A stretch of 64,000 bases of DNA from Enterobacter hormaechei subsp. xiangfangensis (GCF_001729785.1 NZ_CP017183.1:4526001-4590000); one strand, 5' to 3'; shown: positions 29,772 to 39,371, counted from the stretch's first letter. Program-made: numbers and translations. Notes: a model not told the origin generated them from the sequence alone.

Positions 29772-31274
29772 ATGACCCCATTGCTACAGCTTTCTGGCAT
29801 CACCAAGGTGTTCCCCGGCGTACGTGCTCTTGAGAACGTGCAGCTTGCGCTGTGGCCCGGCAAAGTGACGGCGCTTATCGGCGAAAACGGCGCGGGCAAG
29901 TCGACGCTGGTCAAAGTGATGACCGGCATATACCAGCCCGACGAGGGCGAAATTCTCTACAAGGCGATCCCCGTTCACCTTCCAACGCCGGAGTCGGCGC
30001 ATAAAATGGGTATCACCGCCATACACCAGGAAACCGTCCTGTTTGATGAACTCTCGGTCACCGAAAATATCTTTGTTGGTCAGTACCTTCACAAAGGCTT
30101 CCTGAAAAAGCTCGACTGGCCGGAAATGCACCGCCGGGCGCAGGCTATTCTCGCCCGCCTTGAGGTGCAAATCGACCCGCGCGCAACGCTGAAAACCCTA
30201 AGCATCGCCCAGCGTCACATGGTGGCGATTGCCCGCGCGCTGTCGTTTGAGGCGCAGGTGGTGATCCTCGACGAACCCACGGCGGCGTTGTCGCAGCATG
30301 AAATCCTCGAGTTTTACCAGATTGTGGAGCGCTTAAAGCAGGAGGGAAAAGCCATCCTGTTTATCTCCCACAAGTTCGACGAGATTTTTGAGCTGGCCGA
30401 TCACTACACCATTTTGCGCGACGGCGTGTTCGTCGGTGCAGGGGCAATAAATGAGATCACCGAGGAGCGGATGGTGTCGATGATGGTCGGGCGCGCCATT
30501 ACCCAAACCTTCCCGAAAATCGACTGCGAAAAAGGCGAGACGGTGCTGGAGGTGAAAAACCTCTGCCATCCGACCGAGTTTGCGCATATCTCGTTCTCCC
30601 TGCGTAAAGGGGAAATCCTCGGCTTTTACGGGCTGGTGGGTGCCGGGCGTACCGAATTGATGCAGGCGCTTTCCGGCGTCACGCGGCCATCGTCCGGGGA
30701 AATTATCCTCAACGGACAGCCCCGGCGCTTCCGCCAGCCTGCGGATGCGATCAAAGCCGGTATTGTCTGCGTGCCGGAAGAAAGGCAGAAACAGGGGGCG
30801 ATTATCGCCCTGCCGATTGCCCAGAACATCAGCCTGCCTCAGCTTAGCACGCTCAATCCGAACGGCGTGCTGCATGACGACCGTGAATGGAAACTGGCGA
30901 ACGAGTACGCCAAACGCCTGCAAGTGAAAGCCTTCAGCTGGAAGCAGGCGGTGGAGACCCTCTCTGGCGGCAACCAGCAAAAGGTGGTGATCGGCAAATG
31001 GCTGGCGACGCACCCTGACGTGATCATCCTCGATGAGCCAACAAAAGGCATCGATATCGGCTCAAAGGCAGCCGTTCATCAGTTTATGTCCGAGCTGGTC
31101 AGTCAGGGGCTGGCGGTGATTATGGTCTCGTCCGAACTACCGGAAGTGATGGGCATGGCGGATCGCATTATCGTCATGCACGAGGGGCTGATGGTGGCCG
31201 AATACCAGGCGGGAGACGCGACGGCGGAAACCATCGTCAGCGCCGCCAGCGGTGCAAAACAGGAGGCGGCATAA
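29772..31274 (+). CDS. Rhamnose ABC importer, ATPase with two ABC domains
   Basis: Sugar-type (RbsA/MglA-like) ATPase of 500 residues. The N-terminal ABC domain has Walker A GENGAGKST at 37-45, a degenerate signature (LSIAQRHMVAIAR) and Walker B VVILDEPTAAL. The C-terminal domain has a degenerate P-loop (GLVGAGRTE) but an intact signature LSGGNQQKVVIGKWL and IILDEPTKGID. This asymmetry is normal for the family. It powers uptake of the sugar caught by the 28710 product. The stop codon directly touches the next start. The rhizobial equivalent is named RhaT, a clash with the symporter. Confidence 0.87.
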   Translation: MTPLLQLSGITKVFPGVRALENVQLALWPGKVTALIGENGAGKSTLVKVMTGIYQPDEGEILYKAIPVHLPTPESAHKMGITAIHQETVLFDELSVTENIFVGQYLHKGFLKKLDWPEMHRRAQAILARLEVQIDPRATLKTLSIAQRHMVAIARALSFEAQVVILDEPTAALSQHEILEFYQIVERLKQEGKAILFISHKFDEIFELADHYTILRDGVFVGAGAINEITEERMVSMMVGRAITQTFPKIDCEKGETVLEVKNLCHPTEFAHISFSLRKGEILGFYGLVGAGRTELMQALSGVTRPSSGEIILNGQPRRFRQPADAIKAGIVCVPEERQKQGAIIALPIAQNISLPQLSTLNPNGVLHDDREWKLANEYAKRLQVKAFSWKQAVETLSGGNQQKVVIGKWLATHPDVIILDEPTKGIDIGSKAAVHQFMSELVSQGLAVIMVSSELPEVMGMADRIIVMHEGLMVAEYQAGDATAETIVSAASGAKQEAA

Positions 31275-32279
31275 ATGCTTAGCTCACTCTTAAAACACCG
31301 CGAAGCCCTGCTGGGCGCGGTGATTATCCTGATGATCGTCGCCATTGGCAGCCGCGTGCCATCGTTTATCGCGCCGGGCAACCTGGTGGAGATGTTTAAC
31401 GACACCGCCATTCTGATCGTCCTCGCGCTCGGGCAGATGCTGGTGCTGCTCACTAAAGGCATCGACCTGTCGATGGCGGCCAATCTGGCCCTGACCGGGA
31501 TGATTGTCGCCCTGATTAACTTCCATTACCCGGACGTGCCCGTCTGGGCGCTGCTGATCCTCGCCAGCGCGCTTGGGCTACTGATGGGCGCGATAAACGG
31601 CCTGCTTGTGTGGAAGCTGGGCATTCCGGCGATTGTGGTAACACTCGGCACCATGAGCATCTACCGCGGAATGATCTTTTTGCTCTCCGGCGGCGGCTGG
31701 GTGAACTCCAACCAGATGGGTGCAGACTTCCTCGGCCTGCCGCGTGCGTCAGTGCTGGGCCTGCCGGTGCTGAGCTGGTGCGCCATCGCCGTACTGCTGC
31801 TGGTGGGCTACTTCCTGCGCTACAGCCGCACCGGACGGGCGCTCTACACCGCAGGCGGGAACGCCACGGCAGCGTACTACACCGGGATCAACGCCGGGAA
31901 AATGCAGTTCATCAGCTTCTGCCTTTCCGGTCTGCTGGCCGGGTTCTGCGGCTACCTGTGGATATCGCGCTTTGCCGTTGCGTATGTTGACGTCGCTAAC
32001 GGTTTTGAATTGCAGGTGGTGGCAGCCTGCGTGATTGGCGGGATCAGCACCATGGGCGGCACCGGCCGCGTGCTCGGCTGTCTGTTCGGGGCGCTGTTCC
32101 TTGGCGTCATCAACAACGCCCTGCCGGTGATCGGCGTCTCCCCGTTCTGGCAGATGGCGATTTCCGGCTCGGTCATTGTCATCGCTGTGCTGCTGAACGA
32201 GCGCGGCAACAAACGCAAAGGCAGGCTGATCCTGCGCGACGCGGCGCTGGCACGTCAGAAACTGGCGGTGAAACCATGA
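31275..32279 (+). CDS. rhaP: Rhamnose ABC importer, permease subunit 1
   Basis: RbsC-type inner-membrane permease, 334 residues, 8-10 hydrophobic segments. The EAA-like coupling region is GRALYTAGGNATAAYYTGIN, and the family block GVINNALPVIGVSPFWQ lies near the C-terminus. It starts at the base after the ATPase stop codon and overlaps the second permease gene by 4 bases, so the two are translationally coupled. The substrate assignment rests on context. Confidence 0.83.
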   Translation: MLSSLLKHREALLGAVIILMIVAIGSRVPSFIAPGNLVEMFNDTAILIVLALGQMLVLLTKGIDLSMAANLALTGMIVALINFHYPDVPVWALLILASALGLLMGAINGLLVWKLGIPAIVVTLGTMSIYRGMIFLLSGGGWVNSNQMGADFLGLPRASVLGLPVLSWCAIAVLLLVGYFLRYSRTGRALYTAGGNATAAYYTGINAGKMQFISFCLSGLLAGFCGYLWISRFAVAYVDVANGFELQVVAACVIGGISTMGGTGRVLGCLFGALFLGVINNALPVIGVSPFWQMAISGSVIVIAVLLNERGNKRKGRLILRDAALARQKLAVKP

Positions 32280-33280
32280 GTAAAATGATGACATCTGAAG
32301 AGTTCAAACCCACTTCTGCGCCGGGCATCTTCCAGCGTCTGCTGTGCTGGGAGGGCTTCCTGCTGGCGGTGACGCTGGCGGTGTTTGTGGTGAACGCGCT
32401 CGCCTCGCCCTACTTCCTCAATATCTGGAACCTCTCCGACGCGACGTTCAACTTCACGGAAAAAGCGATCATTGTGTTGCCGATGGCGATGCTGATTATC
32501 GCCCGGGAAATTGACCTGTCGGTGGCCTCCACCATCGCGCTCAGCTCCACGGTGATGGGCTTTTGCGCGGCGGCGGGCGTCGATACGCCACTGCTGGTGT
32601 GCGTGGGATTAGGCGTCGGGCTACTGTGCGGGTTGTTCAACGGCATTCTGGTGACGCGCTTTAACCTGTCGTCCATCGTCATCACCATCGGCACCATGAG
32701 CCTGTACCGCGGGATCACCTACATCCTGCTCGGGGACCAGGCGCTGAACAGCTACCCGGAGAGCTTTGCCTGGTTCGGCCAGGGCTACGTCTGGGGCGCG
32801 TTGTCGTTTGAGTTCGCGCTGTTTATCGTCCTGGCCGCTCTGTTTGCCTTTGTGCTGCACCGTACCAACTTTGGCCGCCGCACCTACGCCATCGGCAACA
32901 ACCCGACCGGCGCGTGGTACTCCGGCATCAACGTGAAGCGCCACAACCTGATCCTCTTCGCGCTGGTGGGGCTGATGTCCGGCCTGGCGTCGGTGCTGCT
33001 CACCTCGCGTCTGGGCAGCACCCGTCCGACCATCGCGATGGGCTGGGAGCTGGCGGTGGTGACGATGGCGGTGCTCGGCGGCGTCAATATTCTCGGTGGG
33101 TCCGGCAGCATGGTGGGCGTGATTATCGCCGCCTTCCTGATGGGGCTGGTGACCTTCGGCCTGAGCCTGCTCAACGTGCCCGGCATTGTGATGTCGGTGA
33201 TTATCGGCGCGATGCTGATCGTGGTGATTTCGCTGCCGATTATTACCCGCCGGATTATGCAGCGAAGACGGATCTCATAG
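32276..33280 (+). CDS. rhaQ: Rhamnose ABC importer, permease subunit 2
   Basis: Second RbsC-type permease, 334 residues, with 8-10 membrane segments. GRRTYAIGNNPTGAWYSGIN is the coupling-loop region and LGGVNILGGSGSMVG the conserved C-terminal block. The two permeases are clearly different sequences, as in rhizobial RhaP/RhaQ heterodimers. A REP element begins at its stop codon. Confidence 0.83.
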   Translation: MSKMMTSEEFKPTSAPGIFQRLLCWEGFLLAVTLAVFVVNALASPYFLNIWNLSDATFNFTEKAIIVLPMAMLIIAREIDLSVASTIALSSTVMGFCAAAGVDTPLLVCVGLGVGLLCGLFNGILVTRFNLSSIVITIGTMSLYRGITYILLGDQALNSYPESFAWFGQGYVWGALSFEFALFIVLAALFAFVLHRTNFGRRTYAIGNNPTGAWYSGINVKRHNLILFALVGLMSGLASVLLTSRLGSTRPTIAMGWELAVVTMAVLGGVNILGGSGSMVGVIIAAFLMGLVTFGLSLLNVPGIVMSVIIGAMLIVVISLPIITRRIMQRRRIS

Positions 33281-33346
33281 CCGGGTGGCACTGCGTTTAC
33301 CCGGCCTGCTTAACCGTAGGCCCGCGCAAGCGCAGCGCCGCCGGGC
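33280..33346. repeat. BIME between the permease and reductase genes
   Basis: GCCGGGTGGCACTGC...TACCCGGC (33280-33305) begins on the last base of the permease stop codon. A second unit GGCCCGCGCAAGCG...CGCCGCCGGGC (33319-33346) is reversed. Confidence 0.78.
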
Positions 33347-33377
33347 ATAAAATTCACAGTAATTAAGGAGAATTATC

Positions 33378-34526
33378 ATGAGCTTTATGTTGGCACTCCC
33401 CAAAATCAGCCTGCACGGCGCGGGCGCGATCGGCGATATGGTCAATCTGGTGGCAAACAAACAGTGGGGAAAAGCGCTGATTGTCACCGACGGTCAGCTG
33501 GTGAAGCTGGGCCTGCTCGACAGTTTGTTTTCCGCGCTCGACGCCCATCAGATGTCGTATCACCTGTTCGATGAGGTATTCCCGAATCCGACGGAAGCGC
33601 TGGTGCAAAAAGGCTATGCGGCATATCAGGATGCGGAGTGTGATTACCTGATTGCCTTTGGCGGCGGCAGCCCGATTGATACCGCCAAGGCAATCAAAAT
33701 CCTCACCGCCAACCCCGGTCCGTCAACCGATTACTCTGGCGTCGGCAAGGTGAAAAACGCGGGCGTGCCGCTGGTGGCGATCAACACCACCGCAGGCACG
33801 GCAGCGGAGATGACCAGCAACGCGGTGATCATTGACGCCGCACGACAGGTGAAAGAGGTGATTATCGACCCGAACATCATCCCGGATATCGCCGTGGACG
33901 ATGCCAGCGTGATGCTTGAAATTCCGGCCTCCGTGACCGCCGCAACCGGCATGGATGCCTTGACCCACGCCATTGAAGCTTACGTGTCCGTCGGCGCGCA
34001 CCCGCTGACCGATGCCAACGCGCTGGAGGCGATTCGCCTGATCAACCTCTGGCTGCCGAAAGCGGTCGACGACGGTCACAACCTGGAAGCGCGCGAGCAG
34101 ATGGCCTTTGGTCAGTATCTGGCGGGCATGGCGTTTAACAGCGCCGGTCTGGGGCTGGTGCATGCCCTGGCGCACCAGCCGGGCGCGACGCACAACCTGC
34201 CGCACGGCGTGTGCAACGCCATTCTGCTGCCGATCATCGAAAACTTTAACCGCCCGAACGCGGTTGCCCGATTTGCCCGCGTGGCGCAGGCGATGGGCGT
34301 TGACACGCGCGGCATGAGCGATGAAGCGGCCAGCATGTCAGCCATTCAGGCGATTCGCGACCTGAGCGCCCGGGTCGGCATTCCGTCCGGATTTAGCCAG
34401 CTCGGCGTGACCAAAGCCGATATTGAAGGCTGGCTGGATAAAGCTCTCGCCGACCCGTGCGCGCCGTGTAACCCGCGCACCGCCAGCCGCGATGAGGTCC
34501 GCGAGCTGTACCTGGAGGCTTTATGA
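33378..34526 (+). CDS. fucO: Lactaldehyde reductase (FucO-type iron alcohol dehydrogenase)
   Basis: Group III Fe-dependent alcohol dehydrogenase, 382 residues, predicted to reduce the L-lactaldehyde made by RhaD to L-1,2-propanediol with NADH. It has the NAD site [14 protein letters not shown] and the [15 protein letters not shown] block. Metal ligands are expected in [13 protein letters not shown] (Asp, His) and [26 protein letters not shown] (two His). E. coli has a single fucO in the distant fuc locus; a dedicated copy here makes the locus self-sufficient under anaerobiosis. Similarity to YiaY is also strong, so substrate is inferred from context. It overlaps rhaM by 4 bases. Confidence 0.85.
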   Translation: MSFMLALPKISLHGAGAIGDMVNLVANKQWGKALIVTDGQLVKLGLLDSLFSALDAHQMSYHLFDEVFPNPTEALVQKGYAAYQDAECDYLIAFGGGSPIDTAKAIKILTANPGPSTDYSGVGKVKNAGVPLVAINTTAGTAAEMTSNAVIIDAARQVKEVIIDPNIIPDIAVDDASVMLEIPASVTAATGMDALTHAIEAYVSVGAHPLTDANALEAIRLINLWLPKAVDDGHNLEAREQMAFGQYLAGMAFNSAGLGLVHALAHQPGATHNLPHGVCNAILLPIIENFNRPNAVARFARVAQAMGVDTRGMSDEAASMSAIQAIRDLSARVGIPSGFSQLGVTKADIEGWLDKALADPCAPCNPRTASRDEVRELYLEAL

Positions 34527-34837
34527 TCCGCAAAGCGTTTGTGATGCAGGTAAACCCGGACGCGCACGAGGAGTACGCACGTCGCCACAACCCGATCTGG
34601 CCTGAGCTGGAGGCGGTACTGAAAGCCCACGGTGCGCACCACTACGCCATTTACCTCGACAAAGCCCGCAACCTGCTGTTTGCAACCGTGGAGATTGAAT
34701 CGGAGGAGCGCTGGAACGCGGTAGCGAATACCGACGTCTGCCAGCGCTGGTGGAAACATATGGCTGACGTTATGCCGTCTAACCCTGACAACAGCCCGGT
34801 GAGTGCGGCGCTGAACGAGGTGTTTTACCTGGACTGA
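34523..34837 (+). CDS. rhaM: L-rhamnose mutarotase RhaM
   Basis: Small enzyme equilibrating alpha- and beta-L-rhamnose so the isomerase gets its preferred anomer. The product has 104 residues, as in E. coli. Catalytic H22 lies in [14 protein letters not shown]41-region HHYAIYLD and the paired Trp of [13 protein letters not shown] form the sugar pocket. Translationally coupled to the reductase gene. Its last 13 bases overlap the 3' end of the permease gene on the other strand. Confidence 0.95.
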   Translation: MIRKAFVMQVNPDAHEEYARRHNPIWPELEAVLKAHGAHHYAIYLDKARNLLFATVEIESEERWNAVANTDVCQRWWKHMADVMPSNPDNSPVSAALNEVFYLD

Positions 34838-36102
34838 TGTGTTAACGCTGCTGCCCCAGCGGTAGCAGCAATCTCCCGCCTGCCACTCAGCGTAAACGCC
34901 GACACCACCGTGATCGCCAGCACGAAACAGCCCAGTATCAGATACGTCTCCTGGAAGCCGACCCGGTCATACATATTTCCGGCAAAGGCGGAGAGGAAGA
35001 TCGCCGCCGACTGTTTGGCAAACTGGAAGCCAATCAGGTAGATGGTGGCCGACAGGCGCGTATCAAACACCCCGGTGATGTACTTGAATGCCCCCACCAG
35101 CAGGAACGGGACTTCCAGCGCGTGCAGCATCTTCAGGGCAATCACCTCCACGGCGGTGGTGGCAAACGACGATCCGATAATGCGCGTCGCCATGATCACC
35201 CCGGCAATCAGCAGCGTGTTTTTCGCACCGATGCGGTTAATGATCCACGGCGAGCAGAACATGATGATCGCGTTACAGATTTCCCCCGCTGTGGTGGCGA
35301 AACCAAAGGCGCGGGTCCCCTCCTGCGGCGTGGCGAAGAAGGTTTTGAAGAAGGTAGCAAACTGCTGGTCGAAGACGTCATATACGCAGGCCACGCCAAT
35401 CACGTACAGGATGAACATCCACATTCTGCGCTGGCGGAACAGGTTGAACACGGTTTTAGCAGTGATCTGCCGCTGGTTCGCGCCCAGGGCGTTCATGACC
35501 TGCGCCGTCTGGTTGGGCTTCGGTTTCGCGACCACCAGCAGCAGCATCAGCAACAGCGCCGCCGCCGATCCCATCCAGAAAACATACGACGGATCGATGC
35601 CGAACAGGATGCCGCCCGTTGAGGCGCACAGCCCCCAGCCGAGACAGCCGAACATGCGCGCCTTGCCGTACTCAAAAAAGCTGTTGCGGCTCACGCGTTC
35701 AATGTAGGCCTCAATCGCCCCCGAACCCGCTGAGAAGACAAAGCCGATATACAACCCACCGCTCAGCGCCCCCAGCCAGATATTGGTTTTCAGCAGCGGG
35801 GCGAAGACGTACAGGAAGAACGGCGCGAACAGGAACAGCAGCACCGAAATGATCCAAAGCAAATGTTTTTTCAGCCCCAGCTTGTCCGAAATGACCCCCA
35901 GCACCGGCTGGAAGGCAATGGCCGACAGCGAGATGCAGGAGAAAACAATCCCCGTATGGGTTTTGTTCAGGCCGATGATGTCCGACAGCCAGATCGGCAG
36001 GAACGGAAAACAGGTGGCCATGATGAAGAAGTAGAGAAAGAAGAACAGCCCGAAGATCCAGAAGTTAGGGTTGTCTTTGTGGGTACAGGTTGTTGTGTTC
36101 AT
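34825..36102 (-). CDS. melY: LacY-family galactoside:H+ symporter (MelY/RafB-like)
   Basis: Major facilitator sugar symporter with 12 membrane segments, 425 residues from ATG 36102 ([22 protein letters not shown]). LacY's functional residues are retained: Glu in [11 protein letters not shown] (E126), Arg in KARMFGC (R144), Glu in GEICN (E269), Arg in TRIIGSS (R302), and His and Glu in [10 protein letters not shown] (H322, E325). Enterobacter cloacae MelY, a melibiose permease, has the same length as I recall. It follows the alpha-galactosidase gene by 44 bases, so melibiose or raffinose is the likely substrate. Confidence 0.85.
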   Translation of the reverse strand: MNTTTCTHKDNPNFWIFGLFFFLYFFIMATCFPFLPIWLSDIIGLNKTHTGIVFSCISLSAIAFQPVLGVISDKLGLKKHLLWIISVLLFLFAPFFLYVFAPLLKTNIWLGALSGGLYIGFVFSAGSGAIEAYIERVSRNSFFEYGKARMFGCLGWGLCASTGGILFGIDPSYVFWMGSAAALLLMLLLVVAKPKPNQTAQVMNALGANQRQITAKTVFNLFRQRRMWMFILYVIGVACVYDVFDQQFATFFKTFFATPQEGTRAFGFATTAGEICNAIIMFCSPWIINRIGAKNTLLIAGVIMATRIIGSSFATTAVEVIALKMLHALEVPFLLVGAFKYITGVFDTRLSATIYLIGFQFAKQSAAIFLSAFAGNMYDRVGFQETYLILGCFVLAITVVSAFTLSGRREIAATAGAAALTHQSR

Positions 36103-36146
36103 TATTTTTATCCTCAACGGAGGGCCGGTTGCCCGGCCCGTCACCC

Positions 36147-38270
36147 TTACACGCGTTCCACACCAATCAGAATGGTGGTTTCCGGATCCAGAATCGGCAG
36201 CGCAATACCCGCCTGCATCAGCCATTCACCGCTTACCGTTTGCGGCGCGTCCATCCACGCCGGCAGCTTGCGCATGGTGTGCCCGCCCTCGCCCGTAATC
36301 TGAATGTTCGGGTGATCGAGCAGCGTGATGCGGTACTGCGCGCTGGCGTCTAACCCCGGCATGCGCAGCGGCATCATCAGGGTGTAATCCGGCATCGCGA
36401 GCTGGCTGACCAAAAACAGCCCCTGCGTCTTGTCTTCGCTCACTATACCCTGCGCCAGGGTGGTGGCGTCCGGCATATCCACGCGCCACTGGGTGCCGTG
36501 ATGAATGACCTCGCGCCACCGCTTATACAGCGCGGCGTAATGTCGATAGCCTTCACGCTCCTGCGCGTCGACGGTGAGCGGATCCAGCTCCAGCCCCATG
36601 TGACCAAACAGCGCCGTCAGCCCGCGGAACTGAATGCTGTGCTGGCGGAAGGTAGCGTGACACTTATGATGACCGATATGCGCCCCCATCACCTCCGGCG
36701 GGAAGAAGTAGCTCATGCCGCGCTGGATAGTGTTGCGCTCCAGCGCGTCGTTATTGTCGGACGCCCAGAAGCGGTGGCAGCGGGTCAGCACTTCATAATC
36801 GATTCGCCCGCCGCCGGAGGAGCAGGATTCAAACTCAATGTGCGGGAAACGCTCGCCCAGCACGTCCAGCAGGCGATAAAACTGGCGCGTCTGGGCATCG
36901 GCGGCGGCTTTGCCCTTGTGCCCTGGCTGCACCAGCTCGCGGTTCATGTCCCATTTCACGTAGTCGACCGCGTGTTCGCCCAGCAGCCAACTCATGCGCT
37001 CGACCAGATAATCAAAGGCCTGCGGAATATTAAGATTGAGCACCAGCTGATGTCGCCCGGTCGCCTGAGCGTAGCCCGGCAGCGCCAGCACCCAGTCAGG
37101 GTGCGCGCGGTACAGATCGGAATCCGGGTTAATCATCTCCGGCTCAACCCAGATACCAAACTCCATGCCGAGCTGTTTAACGTGATCGATTACCGGCTTA
37201 AGGCCGTTCGGGTATTTTTTCTCGTCCAGATACCAGTCGCCCAGCGCGGCGTGGTCGTCGTTGCGGCCTTTGAACCAGCCGTCGTCAATGATAAAGCGCT
37301 CCACGCCCAGCGCTGCGGCCTCGTCGGCCATGCGCATGATGTAGTCCGGATCGTGGTCGAAGTAGATCCCCTCCCAGGTGTTGAGATGCACCGGGCGCGG
37401 TTTATCTTCCGGGAAGCGGATAACGTTATCGCGCAGGTAGCGGTGGAACTGCTGGCTCATGCCGTTCAGCCCGTGCGGGGAGTGGCTGGCATACAGGCGC
37501 GGCGTCCAGAGCGTTTCCCCCTCTTCAATCGCCATTTCACCCGGCAGGTAGAGCGCTTCGGCCTGCATATAGCGGCGGCCATCGGTTTTCGCCTCTGCGC
37601 GCAGGCGGTGGTTGCCGCTCCAGCCCAGATGCACACCCCAGACGTGGCCGTGCATTTCACTGAATGACGGCGTACCTGAAATCAGTGCCGGGAAATGTTC
37701 GTGGGAGGTTTTACCCCGGCGGTTTTCAATCACGAAGCTGTCGTGCTCAAGCGTAACGCGGTGCGGCTGAAACTCCCTGATCCATCGTCCGTGGAAGGCC
37801 ATCACCTCCTGCGCGCGTTCGGCCACCGGCAGCGTCACGGCAAAGCGATCCACCTGCCACGCCAGCGTTTTCAGGTTGGTTAACCCATGGCGCACCACCA
37901 GTACGCCGCTGGCATCCAGCGTTATTTCACTGGTCAGGCGCAAGCCTGCATGCTCGTCTTCAGCAGTGATTGTCAGGGCGTTTAACGCCTGCTGCACCTG
38001 CGTGGTTTTAAATACCGGCGATCCGTCCAGCCCCTGGCGATGCCCCTCGATGCCCGGCGAGCCAAACAGCCCATGCCCCAGCTCTGCCATCAGCGTGACG
38101 GGGGAGTCGACGTCCAGCCTGCCGTTAGCAACCGGGCGCGCAATACTCAGGACATCCTGCGGCGAGAAGTGCTGAAGGTGCGGCCCCCAGTAGAGAATTT
38201 CGGCGAACGGGTGAGTTTTTAGCACCACGTCAACCGTATTGCTTTCAAGTCGAAAAATGGCATCTTGCAT
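36147..38270 (-). CDS. GH36 alpha-galactosidase (RafA type)
   Basis: Cytoplasmic hydrolase removing terminal alpha-1,6-galactose from melibiose or raffinose. The product is 707 residues from ATG 38270 (MQDAIFRLESNTVDVV), the size of plasmid-borne RafA (708). It has an N-terminal beta-sandwich, a (beta/alpha)8 barrel from about 310, and a C-terminal beta domain. The nucleophile is Asp in VDYVKWDMNREL, with FESCSSGGGRID next. The acid/base is in FWASDNNDALER. It lies between its repressor and permease genes, the order rafR-rafA-rafB. No sucrose hydrolase gene follows. Confidence 0.9.
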   Translation of the reverse strand: MQDAIFRLESNTVDVVLKTHPFAEILYWGPHLQHFSPQDVLSIARPVANGRLDVDSPVTLMAELGHGLFGSPGIEGHRQGLDGSPVFKTTQVQQALNALTITAEDEHAGLRLTSEITLDASGVLVVRHGLTNLKTLAWQVDRFAVTLPVAERAQEVMAFHGRWIREFQPHRVTLEHDSFVIENRRGKTSHEHFPALISGTPSFSEMHGHVWGVHLGWSGNHRLRAEAKTDGRRYMQAEALYLPGEMAIEEGETLWTPRLYASHSPHGLNGMSQQFHRYLRDNVIRFPEDKPRPVHLNTWEGIYFDHDPDYIMRMADEAAALGVERFIIDDGWFKGRNDDHAALGDWYLDEKKYPNGLKPVIDHVKQLGMEFGIWVEPEMINPDSDLYRAHPDWVLALPGYAQATGRHQLVLNLNIPQAFDYLVERMSWLLGEHAVDYVKWDMNRELVQPGHKGKAAADAQTRQFYRLLDVLGERFPHIEFESCSSGGGRIDYEVLTRCHRFWASDNNDALERNTIQRGMSYFFPPEVMGAHIGHHKCHATFRQHSIQFRGLTALFGHMGLELDPLTVDAQEREGYRHYAALYKRWREVIHHGTQWRVDMPDATTLAQGIVSEDKTQGLFLVSQLAMPDYTLMMPLRMPGLDASAQYRITLLDHPNIQITGEGGHTMRKLPAWMDAPQTVSGEWLMQAGIALPILDPETTILIGVERV

Positions 38271-38306
38271 CGGACATCTCCTGTCATCGGGATGTCCTGA
38301 GTTTTG

Positions 38307-38345
38307 ATCCGAAACGTTTCGGATACAAACCAAAACGTTTCGGAT
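38307..38345. promoter_or_regulatory. Twin LacI-type operators of the alpha-galactoside operon
   Basis: Site 1, ATCCGAAACGTTTCGGAT (38307-38324), is a perfect 18-bp palindrome. Site 2 (38328-38345), with core AAACGTTT, matches its own symmetry at 14 of 18 positions. Their centres are 21 bp apart, two helical turns. Paired 18-bp operators are known for the plasmid raf operon. Confidence 0.85.
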
Positions 38346-38375
38346 CTGTGATCGGGTTTGGAATTTTTCGTGTGA

Positions 38376-39371
38376 TTAGGCCGTCTGGCCTGGGGAGAAT
38401 TCTGGCTGCCAGAGCACCTGAAGAGTGTCAATGTCGTCGCCGTTAATCAACTGGCGCACCATATCGGCAATCTGTTTCCCGACGCCCTGACGGGTAGACT
38501 GGATCACCGCCGCGACGTCGATATCGACAATGCTGTCCTGCGGTAAGCCGTCATAGACCACCAGCGAGACGGCATTTTCACCGGTTAAGCGTCCCATCTG
38601 CGCCAGGGCCATCGCTGCGCCGTCGCCGTGGGTGTTGCAGTCGGTAATGATGGCCGTGGGCGGCTGCGGCAGGGAGAGAAGTTCTTGCGTGGTGGCATAA
38701 CCCACGCGGCGCGAAGGAGGCATGGCGCGCAGCCATTCGCTGGAAAGTCCGGCTTCCCGCAGCGCGTCCAGGTAGCCCTGGCGGCGCTGGGTGATGAATG
38801 CCTGGTTGTTGCTTTCGCCCAGCAGCGCAATGCGCTGATGGCCTTTCTCGATCAGCCAGCGGGTGGCCTGATACGTACCGGCATAGTTGTCGAAATCGAA
38901 CCACGCGTACGGCTGCGGGAGCTGGCTGCGGCCGAGCGCCAGGAACGGAAACCCGGCGGCCTGAAGCTGCTCAAGACGCGGATCGTGATCCAGCGTATGC
39001 GCCACTATCAGCGCATCCACGCGTCGGCTCTGCACCATGCGCATATAGCTGTGTTTGTCCACCAGATCGTCGTCAGCGATGAGCAGCAGGTCAATCTCAT
39101 GTCGCGCCAGTTCGTGGCTAATTTCGCCGACCATGTCCATAAAAACGCTGTTATTGAGCGGAACAGGATGCACCGGAAATACCAGCCCGACGGCGTCGAT
39201 TTTGCCCATCTTCAGGCGACGGGCAAAGGTATTTGGTCGGTAGCCACGGCGCTGGGCCTCCGCTTCCACGCGGGCGCGCGTCTCAGCAGAAACGTCGTCA
39301 TATCCGTTGAGGGCGCGGCTGACGGTGGTAACAGACAGCCCCAGTTCTTTGGCAATGGCTTTAAGCGACAT
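38376..39371 (-). CDS. LacI-family repressor of the alpha-galactoside operon
   Basis: DNA-binding repressor, 331 residues. The N-terminal helix-turn-helix reads MSLKAIAKELGLSVTTVSRA, with the hinge helix region YRPNTFARRLKMG. A periplasmic-binding-protein-like effector domain follows (60-330). It is encoded directly upstream of the alpha-galactosidase on the same strand, with the twin operators between them. RafR/GalR-like role is inferred; the inducer is probably the alpha-galactoside or a product. Confidence 0.87.
   Translation of the reverse strand: MSLKAIAKELGLSVTTVSRALNGYDDVSAETRARVEAEAQRRGYRPNTFARRLKMGKIDAVGLVFPVHPVPLNNSVFMDMVGEISHELARHEIDLLLIADDDLVDKHSYMRMVQSRRVDALIVAHTLDHDPRLEQLQAAGFPFLALGRSQLPQPYAWFDFDNYAGTYQATRWLIEKGHQRIALLGESNNQAFITQRRQGYLDALREAGLSSEWLRAMPPSRRVGYATTQELLSLPQPPTAIITDCNTHGDGAAMALAQMGRLTGENAVSLVVYDGLPQDSIVDIDVAAVIQSTRQGVGKQIADMVRQLINGDDIDTLQVLWQPEFSPGQTA

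Noticed and set aside
29772..31274. Defective ATPase because of degenerate second P-loop
   Set aside because: A degenerate second Walker A with intact first is normal for RbsA/MglA-type double ABC proteins.
36498..37667. 389-codon plus-strand open frame opposite the alpha-galactosidase gene
   Set aside because: Complement of a GC-rich coding region; the GH36 protein on the other strand has all catalytic motifs.
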